Source of the DNA: Plutella xylostella | Taxonomy: Eukaryota > Arthropoda > Insecta > Lepidoptera > Plutellidae | DNA: 64,000 bases | Direction of reading: 5' to 3' | Assembly: GCF_932276165.1 (NCBI RefSeq) | Contig: NC_063983.1 | Location: forward strand, 7,199,501-7,263,500 | Shown: positions 13,401 through 22,569 of the stretch, piece by piece | Layout: each line of letters starts with the position of its first letter | How positions within the stretch are numbered: position 1 is the stretch's first letter | Translations under genes and position numbers: made by a program | The notes under the pieces: generated by a model | Database searches by the model: none | What the model saw: the letters and a program-made list of their open reading frames with translations, nothing else | Told to the model about the DNA's origin: nothing

Positions 13401-16400
13401 TCAGTGATAATCGTATTTTCTTTATTAATTTCGATGACATAAAGTTTGTGTGACGCGAGAGGTTTGGTTGGTTCTGTGTTGATGTTGAAGTGAAGATGTT
13501 CTCTCTCTGGTTTAGTTTCACTTTCGTTCCGCGCGGGTCGGCTATCGAGTCATCGCTTCGGGTAACTTGTTTCGTCTGTTCCACGTGTTGTTTAATAAAC
13601 ATAGACGCGCTGAGGCATTATCTATTGGATTATTCAATTGAAGATTACAATATACACAGTGCTGTTTATACAAAATAATTTCGCTCGGATATATTATTTA
13701 TATTCATTTCATAATAGGTAAGGTTTCATATAAGGTTTTCACAAACAACCTACCACGCCGTATATTGGTAAACAAACTTTCTATTCTATGTAATCAACAT
13801 ATACTCAAAAGCTTTGTATTTCATAATATTCTACATATTACCCTAACTTAGATTAGATATGTTTGGTAAAATTAAAATCCTTATTTCCTGGAACCTATTT
13901 AAGATGTTAACATGCATTTAAATTTTTAAATGCAATAAGGAGGTTGATTTTTAAATTATTATTTAAAATCTAAATTATTATTAAAGTCCGTGAGACGGCT
14001 GGCGCACAAGAAGTTCACCTTGGCATTTCGCATGAGTTTTGCTTTTGCAATTTGAGTTTCCGTTCTATAAAGGACAGTTCCAACAAAATCTGAATGAGTA
14101 ACTCTCCATCTCCCAAACACTTTTAATTATGAATAATCAGCGTGATTTCAGTTTCTTTTACGATCTCATAATTGCATTAACAAAAAGCACGGAAAGTAAA
14201 GGTACAACTTATCGCATCCGTATCGCGTCGCTCAAAATTTAACACTTTTTCCGACTTGATCATGACTTGATCTAAATAAAGCTTCTGTCACATTCAAAAC
14301 CTTTGTGATTGTGACTTTTTAACTGAAGTTACTGAGTCTGAAGGTCGGTTCTCTATTGTGGCGACAAGGTCAGCGTACTCCGCTGTGGGGGTAATGCTTT
14401 GTATATTTGAGGCCATAGTTTTGAGCCAACAGCATGTGGGAAATTCGTATGGACGCTATTCTGCGGTTTGGGTCATTGCACGAATACTTTGCTCTCGGAA
14501 TGCCCTGAATTATTGGGTTGGAATAAAAATCTTTGAAATGAGTGTAGTTTGTGCTGATATATTTAGGTAATAGTCACAGAAAATTTTGAGTCAACGTAAA
14601 CTATGATCACCTTCTAGTACAGACCATTGAGATTCACATTATGATACACTTTTAAATCACTTATGTCGTGCATAGTTACAATCATATTTCATATTGTTCA
14701 TGGTTGCTATATCAAAGGCTTGAAATGGGCAAATAATGACGCTTGCATCAGAAACATAATAAATTAAAATATCGTAGGTACATTTACTTACGTAGTTTAA
14801 TATCGTACGTAGAGCATTAGTGGCTATTGTTCGTGGGATCTCTTACGTAGGTAACTTGTAGGTAGGTTATGTTAATATCTTGCTACTGATTTGTTATTAT
14901 TGTAATAAAGTAAGTAAATTCATATTTAATTAGCTTACTCGGGCAAGCAATGTACAATAAGATATAGGGGTACAGTTATTATCTTCCTTGCAGTGCTTAC
15001 ACGATGAATATACAAGCTAATAACTACATTATTAAAATATGCTTAGATTAGTCAAAATCAATGTTATTGTTTTGCAATAAGAATAAAAACTATACAACAG
15101 GTAATACATACCACCAACCTACTCGTAGTCACAATTATTATAGTTATTATCGCGTTATCAACATCCGTTGTTGGTCCATAGACGTTTGTTTACACGTTTT
15201 TGTCGGGTTAAGTCAATATTTTACGTGTAAAAGCTCCAAGGACAGTTTACTATTACACTAGTTTTGTCCCGGATATGACTGGCTCCAGTTTTATTTTAAA
15301 CCTTTAAAGGTTCATGCATATAAAATCCATTTGACTTGGTGTGTACGATAGCCAGACTCTTTCGGGTTTTACTCACTTTTTACTCACAATCGTACTTTGA
15401 ATAAGCTACAATGTATACCATAAAAGCCATCTTTTTCTTCTAGTTCTGGTCTAAAACCTAAAAGCGACTTTCAACCTTGTCTCAGCGATCAGTCTACATT
15501 TTTCTGCTCCTAATGAGCTTATCCAACTAGTTATGTTTTCCTAAAGTTGTGGAAACTAGACCCGCATGGCCTTGTATGAACTTCGTAATGCATTCGCTAC
15601 TTTGCTGACATTCACTGCTGCTAACAGCTTCACCTTTTTGTTGATTACATGTAATTTCACTTACTTAATAAGTATATCCACTTCTTTTTTAACTCTCGGT
15701 TTTCTCGTTATGCTGATAGCGTTTAAACACTTATGTTCTTACATGCAATGCTGATCTCGAAGATAAATTTAGTTTTTATGAATTTTGTGTTAAAAATATC
15801 TTTCTTTTCATTTACAGGTGAAAGTAACGCAGAAACAGAATAGCAATGATGAGAAATTCATCAGGACTCTCGTCAAGGGTGACTTCTTCGGAGAGAAGGC
15901 TTTGCAAGGGTGAGATTTCAGAATTTATAATATGATTCTTGTTGCATGTACCTACTTATGGATAATATTTTTACTATGAGTGGAGGCAATCATACGGTTT
16001 AACTAATTTGTTTCCACAAGATTTATAAAATCAAGTGTGACATAGACTTAAAGAGTATTATACAGTAATAAAACTTTATCAAAACTAATTTTACGACCTA
16101 ATACTTACTGAGTTTATAATGTATGCCTTTAAAGCATTAAAATAATATAAACGATTCCTTGTTTTCAGTGACGACCTACGAACAGCGAACATCATAGCTG
16201 ACAATCCCGAAGGTACGACGTGTCTGGTCATCGATCGGGAAACCTTCAACCAGCTGATATCGGCACTCGACGAGATCAGAACCAAGTACAAGGACGAGGG
16301 AGAGAGCAGAGCAAGGTAAGATATTAATGACGATACAATCGTTAATTTATAACAAAACAAAATATTATGTTGTTTCACCATGTTTGCGTGTGGTATTTTG

Positions 16401-19376
16401 AAATACGTTGTAATTGAAACAAATATTAGTTACTTATGTTTATCAGACTCATGCAAGTTCAATGACTTGAAATGTGATCATAAATACTATTAAAAAACAT
16501 TATTATACAGAGTTCGTGACTGAATCTATGCACGGAAATGCATTTGGTGATGTCAAGTTCATTGATTCCATTCAAAAGACCGAAACGAATCTTTCCGATA
16601 GGAGAACAATAGCCTCTCTCCACACCGTCTACCACAATCACATTGTGTCGTAACAATAGTCAAATTTAGTTCTGCCTGATACCTCTGAATAACCGTCATA
16701 GTCATTACAAAACACTTATTATTGCCCATGTTAAATTATACTATTTTTGTCTTGCAAATCTTGTTTGGATCCGCCTTGGTAAGTTTCAACTCATGTTTTA
16801 CTTTACCCGTCAATGAAGTGAATAAAATTTCACAACGATGCTGCAAATTGATAAATCACAATCGAAGTTGGTGAAAATGCACCTAATTAGAGTGTTGGCA
16901 TCTTTAGTTAGTTATTAACTTTCCATCTTTGAAACGGAAAACCTAAGCAAAGCCATTGAGCCACCGATAGTTCCCGCGTTTTTGCCATCGATGTGAAGTT
17001 CAAACTCTGTAACACAATGCGATAAGCCAAGATCATTTCGTGTGCAATTAATAACTACTGTATTGACTAATGAAAGTATTTGTATAATGTAATTAAAATG
17101 GGAAAAATAATTTATAGCATTTCACTTTCAAACTCATGATTAATTGCTTTTAATTACATGAGTGGCTCATGTTATGTAATGTAGTATTTTAAAGCCATTC
17201 TGAGTGTCATGGACATTTATTTTCAATTCGACTTAATCTTTAAAGTAAATAGGTACTTATAAAAACACTGTTTCGAAGATCGTCAATATCAATCGAGAAG
17301 ATCAATCCTTTTCTGCATCTCTAACAATTTTAACCCCTATCCTCAGGTTGAACGAAGAGTTTGCCCAACTTCGTCTGTCGGACCTGCGCATCATCGCGAC
17401 GCTCGGCATCGGGGGCTTCGGGCGCGTGGAGCTGGTGCAGATCCAGGGAGACGCCTCCAGGTCCTTCGCCCTCAAGCAGATGAAGAAGGCCCAGATAGTC
17501 GAGACGAGGCAGCAGCAGCACATCATGTCCGAGAAGGAGATCATGTCGGAAATGAACTGCGAGTTCATCGTGAAACTGTACAAAACATTCAAAGACCGCA
17601 AATACTTGTATATGCTCATGGAAACGTGCCTTGGAGGTGAACTTTGGACGATACTTAGAGACAAAGGTAAGCTTAAAATGACACCAAATTTAAAAGCATC
17701 AGTAAAGTGCTTCATAGTACTTATGGAAATTGGTTTATAAACTTTCTTCTCTCTTTGTTTTCAGGACAATTTGACGATGCGACCACAAGATTTTACACAG
17801 CGTGTGTTGTTGAAGCTTTCCACTACTTGCATTCTAGGAATATAATTTATAGGTAAGAATTTCATAATTTCCATGGTTACCGACGATTTCTTTATAATGA
17901 CAAGGCTAAAGTTGCAGTAATGGAAATCAATCACAAAAAAATAACTATGGTGATTAAAGATCTGACTGAATTTCCCAGGGATCTCAAGCCAGAGAACTTG
18001 CTGCTGGACTCCAAAGGCTACGTGAAGCTGGTAGACTTCGGGTTTTCGAAGAAGCTGCAGGCGAGCCGCAAGACGTGGACCTTCTGCGGGACCCCCGAGT
18101 ACGTGGCGCCCGAGGTCATCATGAACAGAGGCCACGACATCAGCGCCGACTACTGGTCGTTAGGTGAGATCCAGTTATGCATTAGTGCGAATATTTATTT
18201 TTGTTGTTGATGTTGATGAAACTGGTTGACCGTGGGCGGGTTTTTGCAGTTAGCTAATAAATGTTTATTTATATTATTGCAACATCTTAAAGTAGATTAA
18301 TATACATATGATAATTAGGTAATTGAAGAATTTAGTCACGAGAATAATAATTTTAGTAACATCTTTTTTTTCTGTCTAATCTAAATGGAGGCTTTGGATT
18401 TGTTAAGAGTCATGTGACATTGGTCATGCTCATGACATTATTTGAATCGTTTTCACAAAACTATCGAAATATTCGATAGAGAATTCACGAAATAGGCAAT
18501 CCCAAAATGGTAAGTGCAGTCATCGTCTTCGTAATATTTCCCTTTTTAAACCTAAACTTGGTCATGTTGATATACTAAACAAAAACCGTATCCTAACTCC
18601 AAAACCCTCACCTTCCAGGGGTATTAATGTTCGAGCTGCTAACCGGCTCCCCACCATTCACGGGAGCTGATCCTATGAAGACCTACAACAAGATCCTGAA
18701 GGGCATCGACGCGGTGGAGTTCCCTCGCTGCATCACGAGGAATGCCGCTAACCTGATCAAGAAGCTGTGCAGAGACAACCCTGCCGAGCGGCTGGGCTAC
18801 CAGCGGGGCGGGATCACGGAGATACAGAAGCACAAGTGAGTTTAACTATTTTTGCTTCATCTGTTTGGGTTGTCAAAGTGTTTCCAAACGATATAGGGAT
18901 ATAGTGCAGTGCATTGCTGTAAAATTTGTTCTTGATTATGAGTGTTAATATGACATTAATGCACTGCCCATTAATATAGGGTACCGAAGTCATTATTATT
19001 GCAGTGATCGTTATTATCTGATATACTTCCATACCAACAGTACCTATAATATATACCTATGGTCTCAGAAAATAGACAACCATTCGTCTATGGCACGCCG
19101 ATATCGATGGTCCTACCTAACGTAAAATATTCAGGAATATTCCGAAAGCAAACAAAACCTAAATTCTTACTCTATGTGCCCACATTAACCCATCTCTCCA
19201 AACCTTCCAGATGGTTCGACGGCTTCAACTGGGAGGGCCTGGCGATGCGCACACTGGACCCGCCCATCACGCCCACCGTCAAGTCTCCGCTCGACACACA
19301 CAACTTCGACCAGTACCCGCCAGACGCGGACGAACCGCCGCCAGACGACCTGTCGGGCTGGGACGCTTCCTTCTAG
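5808..19376 (+). CDS. for: cGMP-dependent protein kinase (foraging), T2-like isoform, 10 coding exons
   Basis: A cytosolic Ser/Thr kinase activated by cGMP, tied to feeding and foraging behaviour in insects. Coding exons are 5808-7440, 10068-10287, 12892-13033, 15818-15909, 16169-16315, 17347-17666, 17765-17852, 17979-18163, 18619-18835 and 19211-19376. Each has AG/GT borders and all phases agree, giving 3210 nt or 1069 residues plus stop. Residue order: disordered N-terminus 1-544, second half of cGMP site A (545-617, cassette GELAILYNCKRTAT), site B (618-740, cassette GEKALQGDDLRTAN), kinase with glycine loop GIGGFGRV 765-772, Lys788, RDLKPEN with Asp882, DFG 900-902, TWTFCGTPE with Thr915, APE 924-926, and an AGC tail ending GWDASF. 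The common part is nearly identical in pattern to insect PKG. The join of the first exon to the second is inferred from phase. Exons of other isoforms probably lie upstream. Confidence 0.93.
8009..8150. repeat. Dispersed lepidopteran repeat, copy 1
   Basis: It contains acatctcacatacggccatccg, matching acatctcacacacggccatccg at 51411-51434, with the same downstream gcagagcct and gcagaacct segments. The two copies are diverged relatives. The class (SINE or LINE tail) is not clear. Confidence 0.6.
9755..10010 (-). mobile_element. SINE-like element, degenerate
   Basis: On the minus strand it has a B-box-like AGATTCGAATCCCGGCTTGG followed by a region resembling the body of other SINEs here (TTGTTCTTGGGTTTTGGGTG). 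Its plus-strand right part (gctggacaaagacc) resembles LINE/SINE tails. No target duplication was found. Confidence 0.45.
10068..10287 (+). CDS. for: for exon 2: second half of cGMP-binding site A
   Basis: The acceptor is ccaacag|AG and the donor AG|gtgagt. It reads EGRVEVSREN, then the phosphate-binding cassette FGELAILYNCKRTATI, then WAIERQCFQTIMMRTGLIRQAEYTDFLK. The Glu and Arg of the cassette that hold cGMP are present. The exon is sharply GC-richer than its introns. The start of site A (the first beta strands) is not coded in this exon nor seen between 7.5 and 10 kb. Confidence 0.93.
10288..12891 (+). other. Intron 2 of for
   Basis: 2.6 kb of AT-rich sequence; no other feature recognised. 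Confidence 0.7.
12892..13033 (+). CDS. for: for exon 3: start of cGMP-binding site B
   Basis: Borders are gttgacag|T and CAG|gtgcgt. The translation SVPIFKDLPEDTLIKISDVL runs on into HYQNGDYIIRQGARGDTFF and IISKGQ. It carries the linker helix and first strands of site B, and follows exon 2 through a Ser codon split 2+1. Confidence 0.93.
13034..15817 (+). other. Intron 3 of for
   Basis: 2.8 kb, mostly AT-rich. A GC-richer patch at 13450-13600 (ttccgcgcgggtcggctatc) could be an internal promoter or untranslated exon, but there is no supporting open frame. Confidence 0.6.
15818..15909 (+). CDS. for: for exon 4: site B core
   Basis: Borders are atttacag|G and GG|gtgaga. It reads VKVTQKQNSNDEKFIRTLVK, then GDFFGEKALQG. 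This is the first part of the site B phosphate-binding cassette; a Gly codon is split by the intron. Confidence 0.92.
16169..16315 (+). CDS. for: for exon 5: site B end and switch helix
   Basis: Borders are gttttcag|T and CAAG|gtaaga. It completes the cassette (GDDLRTANII), then reads DRETFNQLISALDEIRTKY and a charged linker into the kinase domain. Confidence 0.92.
16316..17346 (+). other. Intron 5 of for
   Basis: 1.0 kb with no recognised feature. The neighbouring introns 4, 6, 7, 8 and 9 are 98-455 bp and equally plain. Confidence 0.6.
17347..17666 (+). CDS. for: for exon 6: kinase N-lobe
   Basis: Borders are cctcag|G and AAAG|gtaagc. It holds the glycine loop GIGGFGRV, the ATP lysine in FALKQMKK, the conserved ETRQQQHIMSEKEIM helix and YLYMLMETCLGGELWTIL. 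The overlapping minus-strand open frames here are shadows of this GC-rich exon. Confidence 0.95.
17765..17852 (+). CDS. for: for exon 7: kinase segment before the catalytic loop
   Basis: Borders are gttttcag|G and ATAG|gtaaga. It reads GQFDDATTRFYTACVVEAF, then HYLHSRNIIYR; the Arg codon of the RDLKPEN motif is split by the next, 126 bp intron. Confidence 0.95.
17979..18163 (+). CDS. for: for exon 8: catalytic loop, DFG and activation loop
   Basis: Borders are tttcccag|G and TTAG|gtgaga. It carries RDLKPENLLL (catalytic Asp882), VDFGFSKK, the activation segment KTWTFCGTPEYVAPE (Thr915 is the usual activation site) and GHDISADYWSLG. All catalytic residues are present, so the kinase should be active. 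Confidence 0.95.
18619..18835 (+). CDS. for: for exon 9: kinase C-lobe
   Basis: Borders are accttccag|G and CACAA|gtgagt. It reads GVLMFELLTGSPPFTGADP, then KILKGIDAVEFPR, then LCRDNPAERLGYQRGGI and EIQKHK. This is the typical C-lobe of PKG, with the conserved Arg in the ERLG motif. Confidence 0.95.
19211..19376 (+). CDS. for: for exon 10: last coding exon with AGC tail and stop
   Basis: The acceptor is accttccag|A. It reads KWFDGFNWEGLAMRTLDPPI, then the acidic tail with PPDADEPPPDDLSGWDASF and TAG at 19374. The ending matches the PKG family. Confidence 0.95.
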
Positions 19377-19469
19377 AACTTTCTAGAACTATGTAGTCGT
19401 GTAGATCTTGCTTCTGTGTGAATACGGCGGTTTTCCGTGGTCAAGGTATGAACGGGATATTCTGTCTAA

Positions 19470-19603
19470 CTGCCAGTTTCAATAACTCTATCTATCGATA
19501 GCTGACACTTAAGTACTTTCGTACGATTTTGAAAGAATGAAACTTTTTATGTCGTATGATGGTAACTGTCAGCTATCGATAGATAGAGTATTGATACTGG
19601 CAG
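19470..19603. mobile_element. MITE family M1, copy 1, in the for 3' UTR
   Basis: Terminal inverted repeats of about 35 bp begin CTGCCAGTTTCAATAACTC and continue to a TCTATCTATCGATAGC core; the right end is its near-exact reverse complement. Total length is 134 bp. Related copies are at 45404-45540 and 59407-59694. It should fold into a long hairpin in the transcript. Confidence 0.85.
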
Positions 19604-20504
19604 AAGTTGATTGTTGATTGAGTTTCCGAACAGACGGAATTTTGCCAAAATTGCTACCACTTTTTTGTTAGTGAAGGACGGATGTAGTGTATCTCTTTCT
19701 AGCATTCAGCTGTGCCGAGTGGCGATGCCTCAGTTTTTTGTCTTTAAGTTTGTCGTACTGAAGACGAGTTGTGCCAAAATTTAAATAACAAAAGGCTTGA
19801 ATTATTCGAACAAATACAAACCAATATTAAGAAATTCGAATTCGGAAATATAAATCACAACAAAAACAAAGCTTCCAGTTTGTAATAATTATGTTATTTG
19901 TTGCCTTGTAGTATGTTGTACAGTCACATGAAAAATATGCCAATTATTGTGATAGCAAAATGAATATTGTTACTTTTTGATCTAACACTATATTTAACGT
20001 AAGTTAGCTGATAAGCGTAGTTGTCTTACATATTATTATGAGAAAATGAACCTTGTGGTGCTCAAATGAAAATATTTTTATTGGTAAGACACAAATTAAT
20101 ATCTAATGTCAATTGAATTTCAGCGAATATGCTTTGCTTGTGTATTTTATTGGTTATTTATGAAATAAGAGCTAGGTAGCTATTATAAACTATTTTATTT
20201 AAGCTGATTATTTTAAATAATTGGTTTACAAATGCTGAAAGAGACGGTTTTCATGTATGTAAGTCTGAAAAATCCTCTTCTTTGCCATTTTGTAATTTAT
20301 GTTTTAGAATATATCAGCTTACAATCTTTCAGAAATCCACTAATCGATTAATTGTAAGTTTCAGTAGATTTGGTCATGTTTTATATTTAATATCTGATAT
20401 TTTTATGAAATTGTAGCTAGCTATCTCGAGACATGACATAATAATTATATTATTCACTTAAAAATAGTCATCCTAATTCTAAGTCTTTCTGTTAAGTTAG
20501 TTAC

Positions 20505-20510
20505 AATAAA
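20505..20510 (+). terminator. for: Candidate polyadenylation signal of for
   Basis: AATAAA in the sequence ttacaataaattc. It is the first canonical hexamer downstream of the stop codon; other AT-rich hexamers nearby could also serve. Confidence 0.4.
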
Positions 20511-21052
20511 TTCATTGTAAATACCCCATAAATGAAAACTAGAAAGAATATATGAATGAATTTATAAAAAATAATGTAATGTAATTGCAATATTATTATT
20601 TCATTTTAAGAGATTTATTTTTATAATCTTAACGTAGTCCATTTTCGTATATAAACATTATAAATTAACGATTTGTGAAAATGTTAAATACACTTATTTC
20701 AAGTATAATTTACTGTATGGTTTCTTCAAATTTTTTTGCCACTGTGGTCACTACTTCCCTATGCTTAGAATATTGGCGAGATTTGATTTGTATAGGGATC
20801 ACAGGATAATTCTTGCTGCTTTGCGGCATCTCTTTTTAACCTAGGTACTTATACCATTTGTTATTCTATGGGTATAGGTATACCTACTAGGAACTTTATA
20901 ACTAGATAAATGCGCAAAACACACATTGTAGCTTAATTCTATCGAAGATTTACTGTAGTCTCACGGGGTGCGAAGCAATCACAAATCTTCACTCTAGGCT
21001 TTTATAGCACTCGATTTTGCAAATTTTGCATTGAGTGATGTACTCGTACTTA

Positions 21053-21166
21053 TCTGGCGTATCGCGATTATCGCGAACTTGTTTGATTAAAATTGTATTG
21101 AATTTGACACTAATTAACTACTTACTACGGAAATTTTACTTCGTTTTGACTCCGCGATACGCCCCC
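21053..21166. mobile_element. Inverted-repeat element with GCGTATCGCG ends
   Basis: Left end TGGCGTATCGCG and right end CGCGATACGCC are inverted. A diverged relative is at 25640-25740 (GGCCATATCGCGAAG and TTCGCGATAGGGATCC). Both share the internal segment TTGAATTTGACAC or its reverse complement. Confidence 0.6.
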
Positions 21167-21175
21167 TGTTACTAA

Positions 21176-21372
21176 GGCCCGGGTCTCCTATTTACGTCGT
21201 GGATCGCGTTCGGCGTCGCGCCGTGGGCCGCGTCACGTTGGTCACTATAGAAATGTACTGATGCGGTCTCCCTCACACGCCGACGTTGGCGCGCAGACAT
21301 AGTGAGCATCGTGACGCGGCCTACGGCGAGACGCTGGACGCGACCTGCGGCGCGTCGTAGGAGACCCGGGCC
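21176..21372. mobile_element. GC-rich MITE with TAA target duplication
   Basis: Ends GGCCCGGGTCTCCTA and its reverse complement TAGGAGACCCGGGCC, flanked by TAA at 21173-21175 and 21373-21375. Subterminal parts (ggccgcgtcacg and cgtgacgcggcc) are also inverted. It is 197 bp and CpG-rich. The 3 bp TAA duplication suits a PIF/Harbinger-type origin. Confidence 0.85.
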
Positions 21373-21560
21373 TAACTAGGCAGCATCGAGCTATTGGTGT
21401 TCAGAGACAAGGACGTGCTCCTGTCATATCATTCGTTCATGAACGCTACATGCTTATAATTCATGGCCGTTATTTCCTTCTTTCATCATACTTACGATGT
21501 GAAAATAAACCTTCCTACAACAAAAAGGTTTAAAACAAAACAATTGACATTTATCAATAA

Positions 21561-21566
21561 TTTATT
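21561..21566 (-). terminator. Polyadenylation signal of the small secreted protein gene
   Basis: AATAAA on the minus strand (plus TTTATT), about 55 nt after the stop. Confidence 0.6.
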
Positions 21567-21621
21567 ATAAAACTAAAGTAAGTAATTTATAATCTCCATA
21601 CTAAACTAGACTAAACAAAAC

Positions 21622-21779
21622 CTATAACCCTAGCAGCGATTGGAACCGAAACACTTTCTTTGGTGGAGTGACGACGTTGGTGGTGGCACTGACAGACGCT
21701 GACGGGAGCGAGTCAGTTGCTGACGCGCCGAACAGAAACCTCGTCACTTCCTTGGACAGAGAGGTCGTCACGTCTGACA
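21622..21779 (-). CDS. Small secreted protein, exon 3 and stop
   Basis: GC-richer than its flanks and preceded by catttctgtttccag. It reads from VSDVTTSLSKEV through TRFLFGASATDSLPSA to KKVFRFQSLLGL and TAG. Confidence 0.78.
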
Positions 21780-22495
21780 CTGGAAACAGAAATGGTGTGT
21801 AAGCATCGGTATGGGGAGTGCGAGTTTTTATACCGTTCAAGAAACGTCGGGTAATTGTGAATTTGTATGGCGCGAGAGCCGCCACCTAGCGGTACACGCG
21901 CTGCACTAGCTCCGCGCCACACAAAGAGTAGATTTTCACTGCTCTGGTCACGTGATTTTTTACAGGACAAGTTGACCCTGACCAAATGTGTGACCTAACA
22001 GCACATGTGCCTACCGTCCTAGGGATCTAGCGAAAACATCAGCTCAATGCGTGATTATATACCTATTGTTATAAGCATATTAATTAATAAATTGTACATA
22101 CCTAGTTGACTGCCGACCCCAAACAAATTATCCACTGATTGGCATGCAGCAGCCTGCAACAGTTCACATGAATAAGATTATTGTACACATCTCATCATCA
22201 TCAATGATGGAGGAACATTATATAGAGTTTACGCGTGCTTATTTATGCTTAGTTAAGTAAAAGTACATTGATGGGTTTTTTGGTAGCATTTTTGAAGCCA
22301 TCAAACATACCCGGTAATGTACTGCTACTTGTCACTAGCACTGATCAACTGTATAAGCGTGTCTTTATTGTCACTACACCATCATAATCAAATTAATCAT
22401 CACACAATTCCTATTAAAATATCATTCACACGTAAAATTTATAAAAAAAAACTTACCATAAAAAACAAGAAAACTGCTAAACTTTTCAGATGCAT
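21622..22495 (-). CDS. Small secreted protein, 82 aa, three exons, family unknown
   Basis: Reassembled from splice sites: exon 1 22495-22457, exon 2 22153-22102, exon 3 21779-21622. Borders are ATG|gtaagt, tgttgcag|GCT, CTAG|gtatgt and tgtttccag|TG. Phases agree (39+52+158 = 249 nt). The product opens MHLKSLAVFLFFMAAACQS, a classic signal peptide, so the mature part of about 63 residues is likely secreted and lacks cysteine. Residues 20-47 (VDNLFGVGSQLVSDV onward) could form an amphipathic helix; 49-68 are Ser/Thr/Ala-rich; a Lys-Lys at 71-72 precedes VFRFQSLLGL, which could be a processing site. An AATAAA follows the stop by about 55 nt. I recognise no family. It converges with for, 1 kb apart. 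A repeat copy (21803-21945) sits in intron 2. Confidence 0.78.
21803..21945 (-). repeat. Dispersed repeat family R1, copy 1
   Basis: On the minus strand it reads GGCGCGGAGCTAGTGCAGCG, then CCGCTAGGTGGCG, then CCATACAAATTC and CTCGCACTCC. It matches 37980-38117 (plus) and, more weakly, 61744-61855 (plus). It lies in intron 2 of the small secreted protein gene, about 24 bp from the acceptor. Confidence 0.75.
22102..22153 (-). CDS. Small secreted protein, exon 2
   Basis: 52 nt coding AAACQSVDNLFGVGSQL. It sits between a pyrimidine-poor but usable acceptor (gaactgttgcag) and a gtatgt donor. Confidence 0.75.
22457..22495 (-). CDS. Small secreted protein, exon 1 (signal peptide)
   Basis: It codes MHLKSLAVFLFFM and ends at a perfect gtaagt donor. 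This is the first ATG of the frame. The upstream leader on the minus strand holds another short open frame and no clear TATA box. Confidence 0.75.
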
Positions 22496-22569
22496 TTTCT
22501 CTAAAAATCTTCTAAAACGTCTCAACTATTCGTGTCAAAGATGAAGAATGAAGTCAAATTACGAACCGT

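Larger units (their letters stand above)
19377..20530 (+). other. for: for 3' UTR (inferred)
   Basis: AT-rich sequence after the stop. The first AATAAA after the stop is at 20505-20510, giving a UTR of about 1.15 kb. It contains an inverted-repeat MITE at 19470-19603. The end point is inferred from that hexamer only. Confidence 0.5.

Noticed and set aside
17302..17715. Minus-strand frames opposite kinase exon 6 (also 17761-18135, 18639-18833, 10045-10320)
   Set aside because: They are antisense shadows of GC-rich kinase exons; the plus strand carries all kinase motifs with proper splice sites.
21622..21885. 87-codon minus frame starting upstream of exon 3 of the small secreted protein
   Set aside because: Its first half is intron and repeat (R1 family); the spliced model with signal peptide explains the region better.
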